Source of the DNA: Chryseobacterium sp. Bi04
GTDB taxonomy: Bacteria; Bacteroidota; Bacteroidia; Flavobacteriales; Weeksellaceae
Direction of reading: 5' to 3'
Assembly: GCF_918698085.1 (NCBI RefSeq)
Contig: NZ_CAKKLP010000008.1
Span: 62,001-126,000 of the forward strand
DNA: 64,000 nt
The notes under the pieces were generated by a model. The model worked only from the letters and a program-made list of their open reading frames with translations. It was not told the DNA's origin and did not search any database. The first letter of the stretch is position 1; each line of letters begins with the position of its first letter. Both the position numbers and the translations under genes were made by a program. Positions 8,295 to 16,900 of this stretch are shown piece after piece.

Positions 8295-10556
8295 TTAAGC
8301 TTCTGTTGAAGGAGCCTGGTTTTCTGCAGGTGCATCACCTTGTGGTCTTCCTTGTCCTTCTGGTCTTGGTCTTCCTTCCGGTCTTCCTTGCCCCTCAGGT
8401 CTACCTTGTCCTTCCGGTCTTGGTTTACCCTCTGGTCTTGGAGGTCTTGGTAAAAGAACTTTACGGGAAAGTTTCATTTTCTTACGGTCATCATAACCCA
8501 TAAATTTCACTTCCACTTCATCTCCTTCTGCATATGGAACTTTATCTAAACGAGCCCATTCGATTTCAGAAATGTGAAGAAGACCTTCTGTACCTTTAGC
8601 AATAGCCACGAAAGCACCGAAGTCCATTACTTTTACTACTTTACCGTTGTATACTTCACCTACAACCGGTACGAAAGTAATTTCGTTGATCTTAGCCACA
8701 GCAGCATTGATTTTCTCTCTGTCTGTTCCTGCAATCTCGATACGTCCGATTTCTCCTACTTCTTCAATAGCGATAACAGTATCGGTATCTTTCTGCATCT
8801 GCTGAATGATTTTTCCTCCAGGCCCGATTACAGCACCAATGAAGTCTTTAGAGATCTCCATTACCACCATTTTCGGAGCGTGAGGTTTCACATCTGCTCT
8901 TGGCTCAGAAATAGTTTCAGTGATTTTATTTAAGATATGTAATCTTCCGTCTTTAGCCTGCATCAAAGCTTTTTCCATGATATCCATAGAAAGACCCTGA
9001 ATTTTGATATCCATCTGACAAGCAGTGATACCGTCTGCAGTACCTGTTACTTTGAAGTCCATATCTCCCAGGTGATCTTCATCTCCTAAGATATCAGAAA
9101 GTACAGTAAATTTACCTGATTTTGCATCTGTGATCAATCCCATTGCGATACCGGAAACAGGTTTTGTAATCTTTACCCCTGCATCCATTAATGCCAATGT
9201 TCCTGCACAAACTGTTGCCATTGAAGACGAACCGTTTGATTCTAAGATATCAGAAACAATTCTGATGGTATATGGATTTTCTTCAGGAATAACTGCCTGT
9301 AATGCTCTTTGAGCAAGGTTACCGTGTCCTACCTCTCTTCTTGAAGTTCCTCTTAAAGGTCTTGCTTCACCTGTAGAGAATGGAGGGAAGTTATAATGTA
9401 AAAAGAATTTTTCGTCGTGTTGCGAGATTACGCTGTCTACCATGTTTGCATCTTTTACAGAACCTAACGTTACTGCTGTTAAAGACTGAGTTTCACCTCT
9501 TGTAAACACTGCAGAACCGTGAGCCCCCGGAAGGTAGTCAATTTCTGACCATATCGGACGGATCGTCTGAGGATCACGACCGTCAAGACGGATATTGTCT
9601 TCAAGGATCATCTGACGCATTGCTTCTTTCTCTACGTCATGGTAATATACTTTTACGAAAGGAGTTACTCTTTCTAATTCTTCTGCATCCTCTGCATATT
9701 GAGCAAGGAATTCTTCACGAACCGCTTTGAATTTTTCTCCTCTTTCTTCTTTTCCAGATGGCGTTCTAGCCACCTCATATACTTTATCGTAAGTTTCTTT
9801 CCAAACTTTTTCACGAATTTCTTCATCGTGATTTTCGTGAGAATATTCTCTTTTTGGAAAAGCTTTTCCTACTTTTTCTGCTAATCTTTCCTGAGCTTCA
9901 ATTTGCTTTTTAATTTCAGCATGACCAAAATTAATAGCTTCTAACATTTCCTGCTCAGAAATTTCCTTCATCTCCCCTTCTACCATTACGATTGAATCTT
10001 TAGTAGCTCCAACCATGATATCCAGCTCAGAACTCTTCAGTTCTTCATAACTTGGGTTGATAGAAAGTTTTCCGTCGAATCTTACCACTCTTACTTCAGA
10101 CATAGGCCCGTTGAAAGGAATATCAGTAATAGCAATAGCTGCAGAAGCTGCTAAACCAGCTAAATCATCAGGAATAGTTTTTCCATCATAAGAAATTAAG
10201 GAAATCATTACCTGAACTTCAGCATGGAAATCTTCAGGAAAAAGCGGACGTAGCACTCTGTCTACCAAACGCATTGTTAAAATTTCCTGATCTGAAGGTC
10301 TTGCTTCTCTACGGAAGAAATTTCCAGGAATTCTTCCACCTGCATAGAATTTTTCTCTATAATCTACTGTTAATGGTAAAAAATCTACACCAGGATTTGC
10401 TTCTTTATTGGCTACAACAGTTGCTAAAAGCATTGTTCCGCCCATTTTTACTACCACAGATCCATCAGCCTGCTTAGCTAATTTCCCTGTTTCAATAGTG
10501 ATTTCTCTGCCGTCAGCAAGAGTAATCAGCTCTGTAAACGCTTGAGGTATACTCAT
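8295..10556 (-). CDS. pnp: Polyribonucleotide nucleotidyltransferase (PNPase)
   Basis: A 753-residue 3'-5' phosphorolytic exoribonuclease of the mRNA decay machinery. Two RNase PH-like domains (about 10-150 and 320-555) flank a helical linker, followed by a KH domain ([12 protein letters not shown], about 560-620) and an S1 domain ([13 protein letters not shown], about 628-695). Signature stretches include [17 protein letters not shown] and [11 protein letters not shown]. The extreme C-terminus (about 705-753) is an unusual tail of RPEG/RPEGQG repeats rich in Pro, Gly and Arg, encoded by an imperfect minisatellite at about 8330-8450. rpsO, often its immediate neighbour, is 4.2 kb away in the same orientation. 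Confidence 0.97.
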   Translation of the reverse strand: MSIPQAFTELITLADGREITIETGKLAKQADGSVVVKMGGTMLLATVVANKEANPGVDFLPLTVDYREKFYAGGRIPGNFFRREARPSDQEILTMRLVDRVLRPLFPEDFHAEVQVMISLISYDGKTIPDDLAGLAASAAIAITDIPFNGPMSEVRVVRFDGKLSINPSYEELKSSELDIMVGATKDSIVMVEGEMKEISEQEMLEAINFGHAEIKKQIEAQERLAEKVGKAFPKREYSHENHDEEIREKVWKETYDKVYEVARTPSGKEERGEKFKAVREEFLAQYAEDAEELERVTPFVKVYYHDVEKEAMRQMILEDNIRLDGRDPQTIRPIWSEIDYLPGAHGSAVFTRGETQSLTAVTLGSVKDANMVDSVISQHDEKFFLHYNFPPFSTGEARPLRGTSRREVGHGNLAQRALQAVIPEENPYTIRIVSDILESNGSSSMATVCAGTLALMDAGVKITKPVSGIAMGLITDAKSGKFTVLSDILGDEDHLGDMDFKVTGTADGITACQMDIKIQGLSMDIMEKALMQAKDGRLHILNKITETISEPRADVKPHAPKMVVMEISKDFIGAVIGPGGKIIQQMQKDTDTVIAIEEVGEIGRIEIAGTDREKINAAVAKINEITFVPVVGEVYNGKVVKVMDFGAFVAIAKGTEGLLHISEIEWARLDKVPYAEGDEVEVKFMGYDDRKKMKLSRKVLLPRPPRPEGKPRPEGQGRPEGQGRPEGRPRPEGQGRPQGDAPAENQAPSTEA

Positions 10557-10623
10557 AAATTTGTCTTCTTAATACTCCGTATTGAGTATGAATTAATATT
10601 TAAACTCTTTAAATTTTCGTCTG

Positions 10624-10631
10624 CAAAGGTA
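10624..10631 (-). promoter_or_regulatory. -7 element of the pnp promoter
   Basis: On the minus strand TACCTTTG matches TAnnTTTG, about 68 bases upstream of the pnp start codon. A clear -33 TTTG at the right distance is not seen. Confidence 0.5.
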
Positions 10632-10771
10632 CTATATAATAATGAAATATTAAATTTTCAAATGAATAAATAACACGTCAAGTCTTGACGTTGTGACTCA
10701 TTACATTTGCTTCAGACTTAAAATTCCTTCGGGAATCTTGGTCTATTTATATTAACTTTAAAAACAAAATT

Positions 10772-11989
10772 ATGATTTTTACTGATGAATTTTTCTCGGC
10801 AAGTGATTCTAATACTGCCAACTTAGTAAGGTTAGTGGACAGCCATACCAATGAAGATGTTAATTTCAAACGCATCACCTCATGGATAGATGGGACTGCA
10901 ATGGATGACACCAAAGTAGACCATATCATCTATAGAAAGAAAATGGATGGTGGAGGAAGTCCTTTTTATTATGTAAGAACCGATGTAACAGCAGGAGATC
11001 TGGATGTAAGAATATTTGGAGTTAAAGCTGATGATATCAACGATGATACCTCTGCATTACAGGCAGCCTTCAATATGGCGTGCAAATTGGGACTTAATAT
11101 TCTACTTCCTGCCGGAATCATGAAAACAACACAGGGGCTTCTTTTAGATTTTTCATGGCAGGGAACAGTTAAGAACCGCATCCAGATTATTGGGAAAGGA
11201 TTAGGAAATTCGGTTATTAAAAATTACGGACCTACCTCTGTTGCATTATTCATCAAAGGGCCTTCCGATCCTTCCGATCCACCTTATTTTTCTGTCAGTG
11301 ACCTTACCATCACTAAACCAAAAGGGCTTTCTCTCTCTGGAGTTGGATTACTGATTCAGGAATTCATTGGGGCAGAGGTTAATAATATTGAAATTTCATT
11401 GTTTGATATCGGTTTTCAATTAGTTAATGTCTGCAATGCCCAGATTTCTTTTTTAGTTTCTAAATTTTGTAATTATGGTATGTACAATGAGAGAACGAAA
11501 AATCCTGAGGGATTCACTTATCCTAACCTGCTTAATTTTCGTAATTGTAATTTTTTAATTAATAATAAGTTTGGAGCTGTCATTATTGCTGGACATGCTG
11601 TAAAATTTGATTCCTGTAGTTTTGAAAGTAATTTCGGAGTAGGTCTCCAATTTACATTTGCTGGTTATAATGGTCGGGAAGCCCTAAGTTTGATTAATAA
11701 TTACTTTGAAGGCAACGCCAACCACGATATCTATTTTGAGACTTCTTCAATGACCGCTTTATCATTAATTTCCAATACGTTTAATAAAAGCATCATAGGT
11801 AGAGCAAGTGATGTGGTCGTAAATAATTTATCTAATGACCAGGTACACATGAGCTCATTAAGTAATTCTTTCGGTCATTCCGCCACCTATGTTCCATCTG
11901 CATCTTCCAAAAACATTTTATATATGGGAGATCCGTCAAAGTTCCATTTACTGAATAACGATATGCATCAGTCAAGTTTAGAAAGCTAA
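10772..11989 (+). CDS. Right-handed beta-helix (pectate-lyase-superfamily-like) protein
   Basis: A 405-residue protein. After an N-terminal 75-residue region, VRIFGVKADDINDDTSALQAAFNMA is the classic opening of the pectate-lyase-superfamily (Pfam 12708-type) fold used by tailspikes and exopolysaccharide depolymerases. The rest is rich in short beta-strands with NN/SN turns (FRNCNFLINN, FDSCSFESN, SLINNYFEGN, SLISNTF), as in parallel beta-helices. There is no signal peptide and no recognisable carbohydrate-binding domain. Neighbours are pnp (divergent) and a sugar transporter. Phage-tailspike relic or non-classically exported surface protein are both possible. Confidence 0.7.
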   Translation: MIFTDEFFSASDSNTANLVRLVDSHTNEDVNFKRITSWIDGTAMDDTKVDHIIYRKKMDGGGSPFYYVRTDVTAGDLDVRIFGVKADDINDDTSALQAAFNMACKLGLNILLPAGIMKTTQGLLLDFSWQGTVKNRIQIIGKGLGNSVIKNYGPTSVALFIKGPSDPSDPPYFSVSDLTITKPKGLSLSGVGLLIQEFIGAEVNNIEISLFDIGFQLVNVCNAQISFLVSKFCNYGMYNERTKNPEGFTYPNLLNFRNCNFLINNKFGAVIIAGHAVKFDSCSFESNFGVGLQFTFAGYNGREALSLINNYFEGNANHDIYFETSSMTALSLISNTFNKSIIGRASDVVVNNLSNDQVHMSSLSNSFGHSATYVPSASSKNILYMGDPSKFHLLNNDMHQSSLES

Positions 11990-12012
11990 TTGATCCTTTA
12001 TCAATCATAGTA

Positions 12013-12039
12013 AACAGCCTCTTTTGGGGCTGTTTTTTT
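12013..12039 (+). terminator. Intrinsic terminator after the beta-helix gene
   Basis: AACAGCC at 12013-12019 pairs with GGCTGTT at 12028-12034, followed by a T-run, 23 bases beyond the stop codon. Confidence 0.85.
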
Positions 12040-12141
12040 ATTTTATTTAGTATTTTTTAATTTTTTATTGTCCCAAAAAAAGAAAATAGTATTTTTATCG
12101 TTCCAAAAGTATACATCTGATTATAAAAAATAGTAAAATCA

Positions 12142-12172
12142 TTGCAGAAACATAGGCTGATCCCTATATTTG
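12142..12172 (+). promoter_or_regulatory. Promoter of the FucP-type transporter gene
   Basis: TTG at 12142-12144 and TATATTTG at 12165-12172, spacer 20 bp, a full match to the Bacteroidota consensus. The leader to the ATG would be about 90 bases. Confidence 0.6.
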
Positions 12173-12266
12173 CCCTACTTCACAAAAATTAAAATGCTGT
12201 AGGCAAAAACAAGGAGCAATCCTTTCCGAAATGACAGAGCTTCAAAGCTCTTTCTATATTAAATAA

Positions 12267-13694
12267 ATGTTTATGAATAATAAAGAAGTACAACTACAAA
12301 GCAGGAATTATACGGTTCCGTTGGTTACCATCACCCTGCTGTTTTTTATGTGGGGATTCATTACCTGTATGAATGACATCCTGATCCCCTATCTGAAACA
12401 ACTTTTCAAACTTACCTTTTTCGAATCCATGCTGGTACAGTTCTGTTTCTTCGGAGCTTACTTTATCGGATCTCTGATTTATTTTCTGATTTCTATCTAC
12501 AAAGGAGATCCCATTAATAAAGCAGGATATAAAAAAGGAATTCTATTCGGTATTTTCCTTGCAGCTTTCGGGTGTATATTATTTTATCCGGCGGCTACTT
12601 TTTCTTATTATCCTTTGTTTTTGGGGGCTTTATTCATCCTGGGATTAGGATTTACGGTATTACAGATCACGGCCAATGCGTATGTTTCTTTACTGGGTAG
12701 TGAAGAGTCGGCATCCAGCCGTCTGAATATGACCCAGGCATTCAATGCCTTCGGGACAACAATTGCTCCGGTTTTGGGAGGACACCTGATATTTGAATTT
12801 TTCTCTGCAGCGGATGGTTCGTTCAGTGCAGTGGCAACCAGAATTCCTTATCTGATCTTTGCAGGTATTCTTTTACTTGTTGCTTTACTTATTTCTAGAG
12901 TGAAATTACCTTCTTTCCAGACCCAGGAGGAAGAGATTGAAAAAGGACTGGGGGCTCTTCAGTTTAACCATTTGAAATTTGGAGTTTTTGCCATGTTCTG
13001 CTATGTAGGAGGTGAAGTGGCTGTAGGAAGTTTTATCATCAGCTTTTTGGAGCAGCCTCAGATTATGGGCTTTAATGAGATCATCAGTAAAAATTATCTC
13101 TCTCTTTATTGGGGAGGTGCCATGATTGGCCGTTTTCTTGGAGCTATTTCTTTAAACCAATCCTTAAGCCAGGGGAAAAAAGCAATTTATATGCTGGGGG
13201 CAGCAGGAGCTGTTTTCCTTGTTATTTTCAGCATTGTAGATCTTAGTTTTTCTCAGATCAGCTTTTTCCTTGTATTTATCGTACTTAATTTTATAGCTTT
13301 CTTTATTGGTAAATCAGCTCCGGCAAGAACACTGTCTATTTTTGCGGCCATCAACGTAATATTGCTTATTTCCGCCATGGTAAATCATGGTGAAATGGCT
13401 ATGTACAGTATCTTAGGAATTGGTATTTTCAACTCAATTATGTTCTCCAATATCTATACACTGGCTATTTCCGGATTAGGAAAATATACCAGTCAGGGTT
13501 CATCTCTTGTTGTAATGGCCATCTTAGGAGGTGCTATTGTTCCTATTTTCCAGGGATATCTTGCAGATCAGTTTGGGGTGCAGCATTCATTTATTATTCC
13601 TGTATTCTGTTATCTGGTAATCCTCATTTTTGGTGCTTATTGTACTAAATTTTTAGGACATGTAGAAACAGCTGAAGCTAAATCCGGTCACTAA
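12267..13694 (+). CDS. Sugar MFS transporter (FucP/GluP family)
   Basis: A 475-residue inner-membrane symporter with twelve predicted membrane segments. The N-terminal FFMWGFITCMNDILIPYLK, followed by NAYVSLLGSEESASSRLNMTQAFNAFGTT, is the hallmark of the fucose/glucose/galactose proton symporter family (FucP, GluP). The exact hexose is not predictable. A second in-frame ATG is at 12273, so the first two residues are uncertain. It is monocistronic, bounded by a promoter and a terminator. A second family member lies in the mannitol operon at 42347-43693. Confidence 0.88.
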   Translation: MFMNNKEVQLQSRNYTVPLVTITLLFFMWGFITCMNDILIPYLKQLFKLTFFESMLVQFCFFGAYFIGSLIYFLISIYKGDPINKAGYKKGILFGIFLAAFGCILFYPAATFSYYPLFLGALFILGLGFTVLQITANAYVSLLGSEESASSRLNMTQAFNAFGTTIAPVLGGHLIFEFFSAADGSFSAVATRIPYLIFAGILLLVALLISRVKLPSFQTQEEEIEKGLGALQFNHLKFGVFAMFCYVGGEVAVGSFIISFLEQPQIMGFNEIISKNYLSLYWGGAMIGRFLGAISLNQSLSQGKKAIYMLGAAGAVFLVIFSIVDLSFSQISFFLVFIVLNFIAFFIGKSAPARTLSIFAAINVILLISAMVNHGEMAMYSILGIGIFNSIMFSNIYTLAISGLGKYTSQGSSLVVMAILGGAIVPIFQGYLADQFGVQHSFIIPVFCYLVILIFGAYCTKFLGHVETAEAKSGH

Positions 13695-13716
13695 GAAATA
13701 ATTGTTTTCAACTATA

Positions 13717-13746
13717 AAAGCGAAATATCTCAGGGTATTTCGCTTT
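13717..13746 (+). terminator. Intrinsic terminator after the FucP-type gene
   Basis: AAAGCGAAATA at 13717-13727 pairs perfectly with TATTTCGCTTT at 13736-13746; an imperfect T-run follows. Confidence 0.8.
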
Positions 13747-13815
13747 ATTTTTGGCTTAATTTCAACATGTAACGTTCTTCAGAAAAAGGACACCTACCTT
13801 ATATATTTTATTTCC

Positions 13816-13938
13816 ATGAAAATACAGTTAAAGCTAGAAAATATGGCATTTTTAGTATTAGGAATACTTGCTTTACCCGAACAGAATATTCATGGTGTTT
13901 ATAGGATTATTTCTAGGTCTTTTGTGGTTAAAGTTTAG
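13816..13938 (+). pseudogene. Possible N-terminal remnant of a DUF4260-like gene
   Basis: A 40-codon stretch beginning MKIQLKLENMAFLVLGIL resembles the first 20 residues of DUF4260 small membrane proteins, but then runs into unrelated sequence and a stop. The region immediately after is repeat DNA, so the rest of the gene may have been replaced by it. The resemblance is short and from memory. Confidence 0.25.
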
Positions 13939-14720
13939 CAAAATAATTAACATAATCTTTGCTCATCCTGTAAGAATCTAAATGAAGTAAGAAAAATACG
14001 TTGTGGAGATTCCTGCGGAATGACAAACAAGCTTTTGATAACTCTTTAAATTAAGTTTGTGAGTGTAGTTTAACCACCCCAAAAATTCTTTGAATTTTCG
14101 CCGCCCCTCCGAAGGGGAATATCACCTCCCCCCATTATACTATTCATCATGATATCCATGAAAATCACAGATTTTCAAAAACTTAAGTGTACTCCTGTAC
14201 ATAAAGCTTGTCACTTAAAATAAACTAAAGTGTTCAAAAACTTTTGTGTGGTTAAAAGTTTAGCAAAATAATAATTTAACGTTTGTCATCCGGAGGAATC
14301 TAAATAACTCTAAAAAAAATAAGTTGTGAAGATTCATCCGGAATGACAAACAGACTGCTGAACCGCTTTAGGATATTTACTACAAAAATAAAGGATTTTC
14401 AAAATTTTAAGTGTACTTAACAACAGTTTTCATTATAACTTAAACTAAAGTGTTCAAAAAAATTTTGTGTCTTTTGTGGTTAAAAGTTTAGCAAAATAAT
14501 AATTTAACGTTTGTCATTCCGGAGGAATCTAAATAACGCTAAAAAAATAAGTTGTGAAGATTCCTCCGGAATGACAAACAGACTGCTGAACCGCTTTAGG
14601 ATATTTACTACAAAAATAAAGGATTTTCAAAATTTTAAGTGTACTTAACAACAGTTTTCATTATAATTAAACTAAGTGTTCAAAAAGATTTTGTGTCTTT
14701 TGTGGTAATTCTGAGATAAA
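13931..14720. repeat. Composite intergenic repeat array A
   Basis: A roughly 228-bp unit occurs twice (palindromic cores at 14281-14351 and 14509-14579) plus degenerate copies upstream (about 13966-14030 and 14160-14250). Each core is an inverted repeat TTTGTCATTCCGGAGGAATCT ... AGATTCCTCCGGAATGACAAA in form (arms interrupted by about 30 bases), followed by a conserved segment around AAGTGTACTT and CTTTTGTGGTTAA. The 14054-14123 block (CACCCCAAAAATTCTTTGAA and neighbours) recurs inverted in array B. It occupies the 837-bp space upstream of the rpsO terminator; no genes are visible inside. Confidence 0.85.
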
Positions 14721-14728
14721 AACAACAA

Positions 14729-14756
14729 AAAAGCAACCCCTTTCGAGATTGCTTTT
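14729..14756 (-). terminator. Intrinsic terminator of rpsO
   Basis: AAAAGCAA at 14729-14736 pairs with TTGCTTTT at 14749-14756. Read on the minus strand it is followed by a T-rich stretch, about 20 bases beyond the rpsO stop codon. Confidence 0.8.
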
Positions 14757-14775
14757 ATTTGTAAATCTTTACAGA

Positions 14776-15045
14776 TTACTTTCTTAAACCTAGTTCAGCA
14801 ATGATAGCTCTGTATCTTGTAATATCTTTTTTCTTAAGATAATCCAATAAGCTTTTTCTTTTACCTACCAATTTCACCAAAGATCTTTCCGTATTGAAGT
14901 CATGACGATTAGCCTTCAAATGTTGAGATAAGTGGTTAATTCTGAATGTAAAAAGAGCTACCTGTCCTTCAGCGCTTCCTGTGTCTTGTGCAGATTTTCC
15001 ATGTTTTGCGAAAATTTCTGCTTTTTTTTCTGTTGTTAAGTACAT
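14776..15045 (-). CDS. rpsO: 30S ribosomal protein S15
   Basis: An 89-residue protein of the usual S15 length. The signature DTGSAEGQVALFTFRINHL followed by HLKANRHDFNTERSLVKLVGKR and LLDYLKKKD is diagnostic. S15 binds 16S rRNA at the three-way junction of the central domain. The gene has its own promoter and terminator and so is transcribed apart from pnp, which lies downstream on the same strand beyond inserted genes. Confidence 0.98.
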   Translation of the reverse strand: MYLTTEKKAEIFAKHGKSAQDTGSAEGQVALFTFRINHLSQHLKANRHDFNTERSLVKLVGKRKSLLDYLKKKDITRYRAIIAELGLRK

Positions 15046-15080
15046 TCCAATATTGTTTAATGATTATTATGTAACGGGTG

Positions 15081-15111
15081 CAAAATTACGACTATTTTTT
15101 GATTCTGCAAA
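15081..15111 (-). promoter_or_regulatory. Promoter of rpsO
   Basis: On the minus strand TTTG (15108-15111) and TAATTTTG (15081-15088) are separated by 19 bp, an excellent match to the consensus. The leader to the start codon is about 30-35 bases. Confidence 0.75.
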
Positions 15112-15218
15112 CATTATTGATTTCATAAATCAAAATTGATAGAAAAAAATGTTAAAAATTTCTTAATAAATTATATGGAATCCAACGAAAAGGCAGTAAT
15201 TTTGCATTCGAATTACAA

Positions 15219-15767
15219 ATGAGAAAAATTATACTTTTTACAACGGTTACTACTTTCTTATTAATCGGCATTACTTCAGTACAGGCACAGAAAAATGCTG
15301 ATGATAAAATAAAGAAAGTTCTTTACTTCAATCCTGAGGTAGAGCCTGATATTGATGAAATAAAAGAGCCTACCAATAATGCATTTTTCGATGTTGTTTC
15401 TGACAGTTTCAGCGGAAGAAGAAATAAAATGCTCAGAGCAGAGGTCCAGGTTCCTTTCGACAGTATTGATAGGCAGACGATCATGGATTATTGCGTCAAT
15501 AATGATGCAGATTTTGCCATTGTTTCTAAGGTAAGGTATTTCAAAGTAGGCATTGGAAAATATGTTTTCTCTAATCAGGTTGTGGTAAGCATGAAACTTT
15601 TTGCATCTGATGGAAATCTGGTAACGGAGAGTGATTATGATACCTACCGGAAAAACATGCGTCTGTTGGGATCTAGTGTAAATTCTGTAAAAATAGGAAC
15701 GGAAGGTGCTATAAGAGATATTCTTAAGAAACTGAGAAAGCTGAAACCGAATGAAGCAGAACTTTAG
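15219..15767 (+). CDS. Exported protein of unknown function
   Basis: A 182-residue protein with a signal peptide (MRKIILFTTVTTFLLIG... cleaved after VQAQ). The mature part has a pattern of alternating strands and helices (DADFAIVSKVRYFKVGIGKY, QVVVSMKLFASDGNLV) and ends in KLRKLKP. It is not recognised with confidence; the shape recalls small periplasmic or lipoprotein-like domains found beside outer-membrane assembly factors in Bacteroidota. A -7 element TAATTTTG (15197-15204) lies only 14 bases before the ATG. It stands alone between rpsO (divergent) and the cysteine-rich peptides. Confidence 0.7.
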   Translation: MRKIILFTTVTTFLLIGITSVQAQKNADDKIKKVLYFNPEVEPDIDEIKEPTNNAFFDVVSDSFSGRRNKMLRAEVQVPFDSIDRQTIMDYCVNNDADFAIVSKVRYFKVGIGKYVFSNQVVVSMKLFASDGNLVTESDYDTYRKNMRLLGSSVNSVKIGTEGAIRDILKKLRKLKPNEAEL

Positions 15768-15947
15768 TGCAGCAGCAGGACAAAAGTTCCCGTAAGTCCA
15801 TCATTTATTACTCATCCCATATTTTTACTCCTCAAAATTTTCCCTTTATCAGATCAGAAGGAGACTGCAACACTATATCTTTACACCTAATTTTACAGTT
15901 ATCTTTTTCACATAAAAATAAAAAAAATCCAGCAATACATTAGTTTT

Positions 15948-16024
15948 TAGTAAAATATTTTCACCATATAATGAATAATCTAAAAATATTTACTATTTTA
16001 GTCTGACATTAAATCTAAAATCAT
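15948..16024 (+). promoter_or_regulatory. Conserved upstream block, copy 1 (peptide 1)
   Basis: The 77 bases before the first cysteine-rich peptide match the bases before the third one (16441-16516): AGTAAAATATTTTCAC, then AATGAATAAT, then ATTTTAGT, then ACATTAAA, then CATATG at the start codon. The shared block suggests a duplicated promoter and leader; the exact -7 is unclear because TAnnTTTG is not perfect here. The rest of 15768-15947 shows no gene. Confidence 0.6.
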
Positions 16025-16168
16025 ATGAAAAATTTAAAAAAACTTAGTAGAGAAGCCGCTAAGCAGATTAACGGCGGAGCTATCAGAAGATGCAGCAATA
16101 CGGTACCTTGTACTGTGGGATGGTGTTGTGACGGTGTTTGTACTCCCATTATGTGTCCTATCGAATAA
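16025..16168 (+). CDS. Cysteine-rich double-glycine-leader peptide 1
   Basis: A 47-residue peptide. The N-terminus MKNLKKLSREAAKQINGG fits the LS-x-E-x(3)-I-x-GG leader of class II bacteriocin-like precursors, which are cleaved and exported by C39-peptidase ABC transporters. The core after GG has six cysteines spaced C-x5-C-x4-CC-x3-C-x4-C, the C-C-CC-C-C order of inhibitor-cystine-knot peptides. It is the first of four related genes in tandem. It is shorter than common ORF cut-offs. No C39 transporter or modifying enzyme lies within the window. Antimicrobial or signalling activity is inference. Confidence 0.85.
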   Translation: MKNLKKLSREAAKQINGGAIRRCSNTVPCTVGWCCDGVCTPIMCPIE

Positions 16169-16195
16169 TATTCAGCACATTAAAATCTAACCTGC

Positions 16196-16339
16196 ATGAA
16201 AAATCTAAAAAAAATTAGCAGAGAAGCCGCCAAGAAGATTAACGGCGGATCCATTGAAAGATGCAGCGAACACAATCCATGTTCTGTAGGATCATGTTGT
16301 AACGGTATCTGCTCACCACACATCTGTATAGAGTTTTAA
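16196..16339 (+). CDS. Cysteine-rich double-glycine-leader peptide 2
   Basis: A 47-residue paralogue starting 27 bases after the stop of peptide 1, thus probably co-transcribed. The leader MKNLKKISREAAKKINGG is nearly identical; the core keeps C-x5-C-x4-CC-x3-C-x4-C (CSEHNPC, CCNGIC) while most other residues differ. This is the pattern expected of a conserved leader with a diversifying active core. A strong terminator follows. Confidence 0.85.
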   Translation: MKNLKKISREAAKKINGGSIERCSEHNPCSVGSCCNGICSPHICIEF

Positions 16340-16378
16340 AAACATCATTTGAATCCCCATTCAATGAAACTGTTTTTC

Positions 16379-16403
16379 GGCACCTGTTTACGGGTGCCTT
16401 TTT
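16379..16403 (+). terminator. Intrinsic terminator after peptide 2
   Basis: GGCACC at 16379-16384 pairs with GGTGCC at 16393-16398, followed by five Ts. It splits the four peptide genes into two transcription units. Confidence 0.85.
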
Positions 16404-16440
16404 ATTTACAAATGTAAAATATAAAACAAAATGCTGATTT

Positions 16441-16516
16441 TCAGTAAAATATTTTCACTAAACAATGAATAATTAGAAAAAAAATATTATTTTAGTTATA
16501 CATTAAACTAAATCAT
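16441..16516 (+). promoter_or_regulatory. Conserved upstream block, copy 2 (peptide 3)
   Basis: A near copy of 15948-16024, directly after the terminator of peptides 1-2, consistent with a second promoter and a tandem duplication of promoter plus gene. Confidence 0.6.
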
Positions 16517-16660
16517 ATGAAAAATTTAAAGAAACTCAGTAGAGAAGCTACAAAGCAAATCAAAGGTGGAGGTCTAAAAAAATGTACAGAACACTCACAA
16601 TGCATTTTTGGGATGTGTTGCAAAGGAGTTTGTATGGAACATATATGTTTTGAAGATTAA
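16517..16660 (+). CDS. Cysteine-rich double-glycine-leader peptide 3
   Basis: A 47-residue paralogue. The leader MKNLKKLSREATKQIKGG precedes a core with the same C-x5-C-x4-CC-x3-C-x4-C framework (CTEHSQC, CCKGVC). It has its own copy of the conserved upstream block. Compared with peptides 1 and 2, only the cysteines, the Gly before the fifth Cys and the spacing are strictly kept. Confidence 0.85.
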   Translation: MKNLKKLSREATKQIKGGGLKKCTEHSQCIFGMCCKGVCMEHICFED

Positions 16661-16697
16661 AAAAACACCTTTCACCTTATTATTAAAATTAGTAACC

Positions 16698-16853
16698 ATG
16701 AAAACTTCAATTTTCAAAAAACTAAACAGACAGGAACAAAAAGAGATCAGTGGCAGTGGAATCATCAAAAAATGCAGCGAGAGTTCACAATGTGATCCGT
16801 TTCAATGTTGTATGGGTGGCATTTGCCTGTTTTTCACCTACTCCGGAATGTGA
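16698..16853 (+). CDS. Cysteine-rich leader peptide 4 (divergent)
   Basis: A 51-residue paralogue 37 bases after peptide 3. The leader is different (MKTSIFKKLNRQEQKEISGSG, ending Ser-Gly in place of Gly-Gly) and the core has only five cysteines, C-x5-C-x4-CC-x4-C, with a hydrophobic end (LFFTYSGM). Loss of the sixth Cys leaves an unpaired cysteine, so it may be decaying, dimeric, or serve another role. A longer in-frame start at 16608 would overlap peptide 3 and is unlikely. Confidence 0.75.
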   Translation: MKTSIFKKLNRQEQKEISGSGIIKKCSESSQCDPFQCCMGGICLFFTYSGM

Positions 16854-16900
16854 ACCAATTTGATTCAACAATATTGGAATTTAAAATTTAATTTTCTGAA

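Noticed and set aside
10684-10709. Promoter for the beta-helix gene (TTG plus TACATTTG)
   Set aside because: The -7 fits but the spacer is only 14 bp and no better -33 is present; too weak to list.
13702-13938. 78-codon plus-strand frame after the FucP-type gene
   Set aside because: It runs through the terminator hairpin of the preceding gene; only the inner 40 codons show a weak DUF4260 resemblance, reported as a low-confidence remnant.
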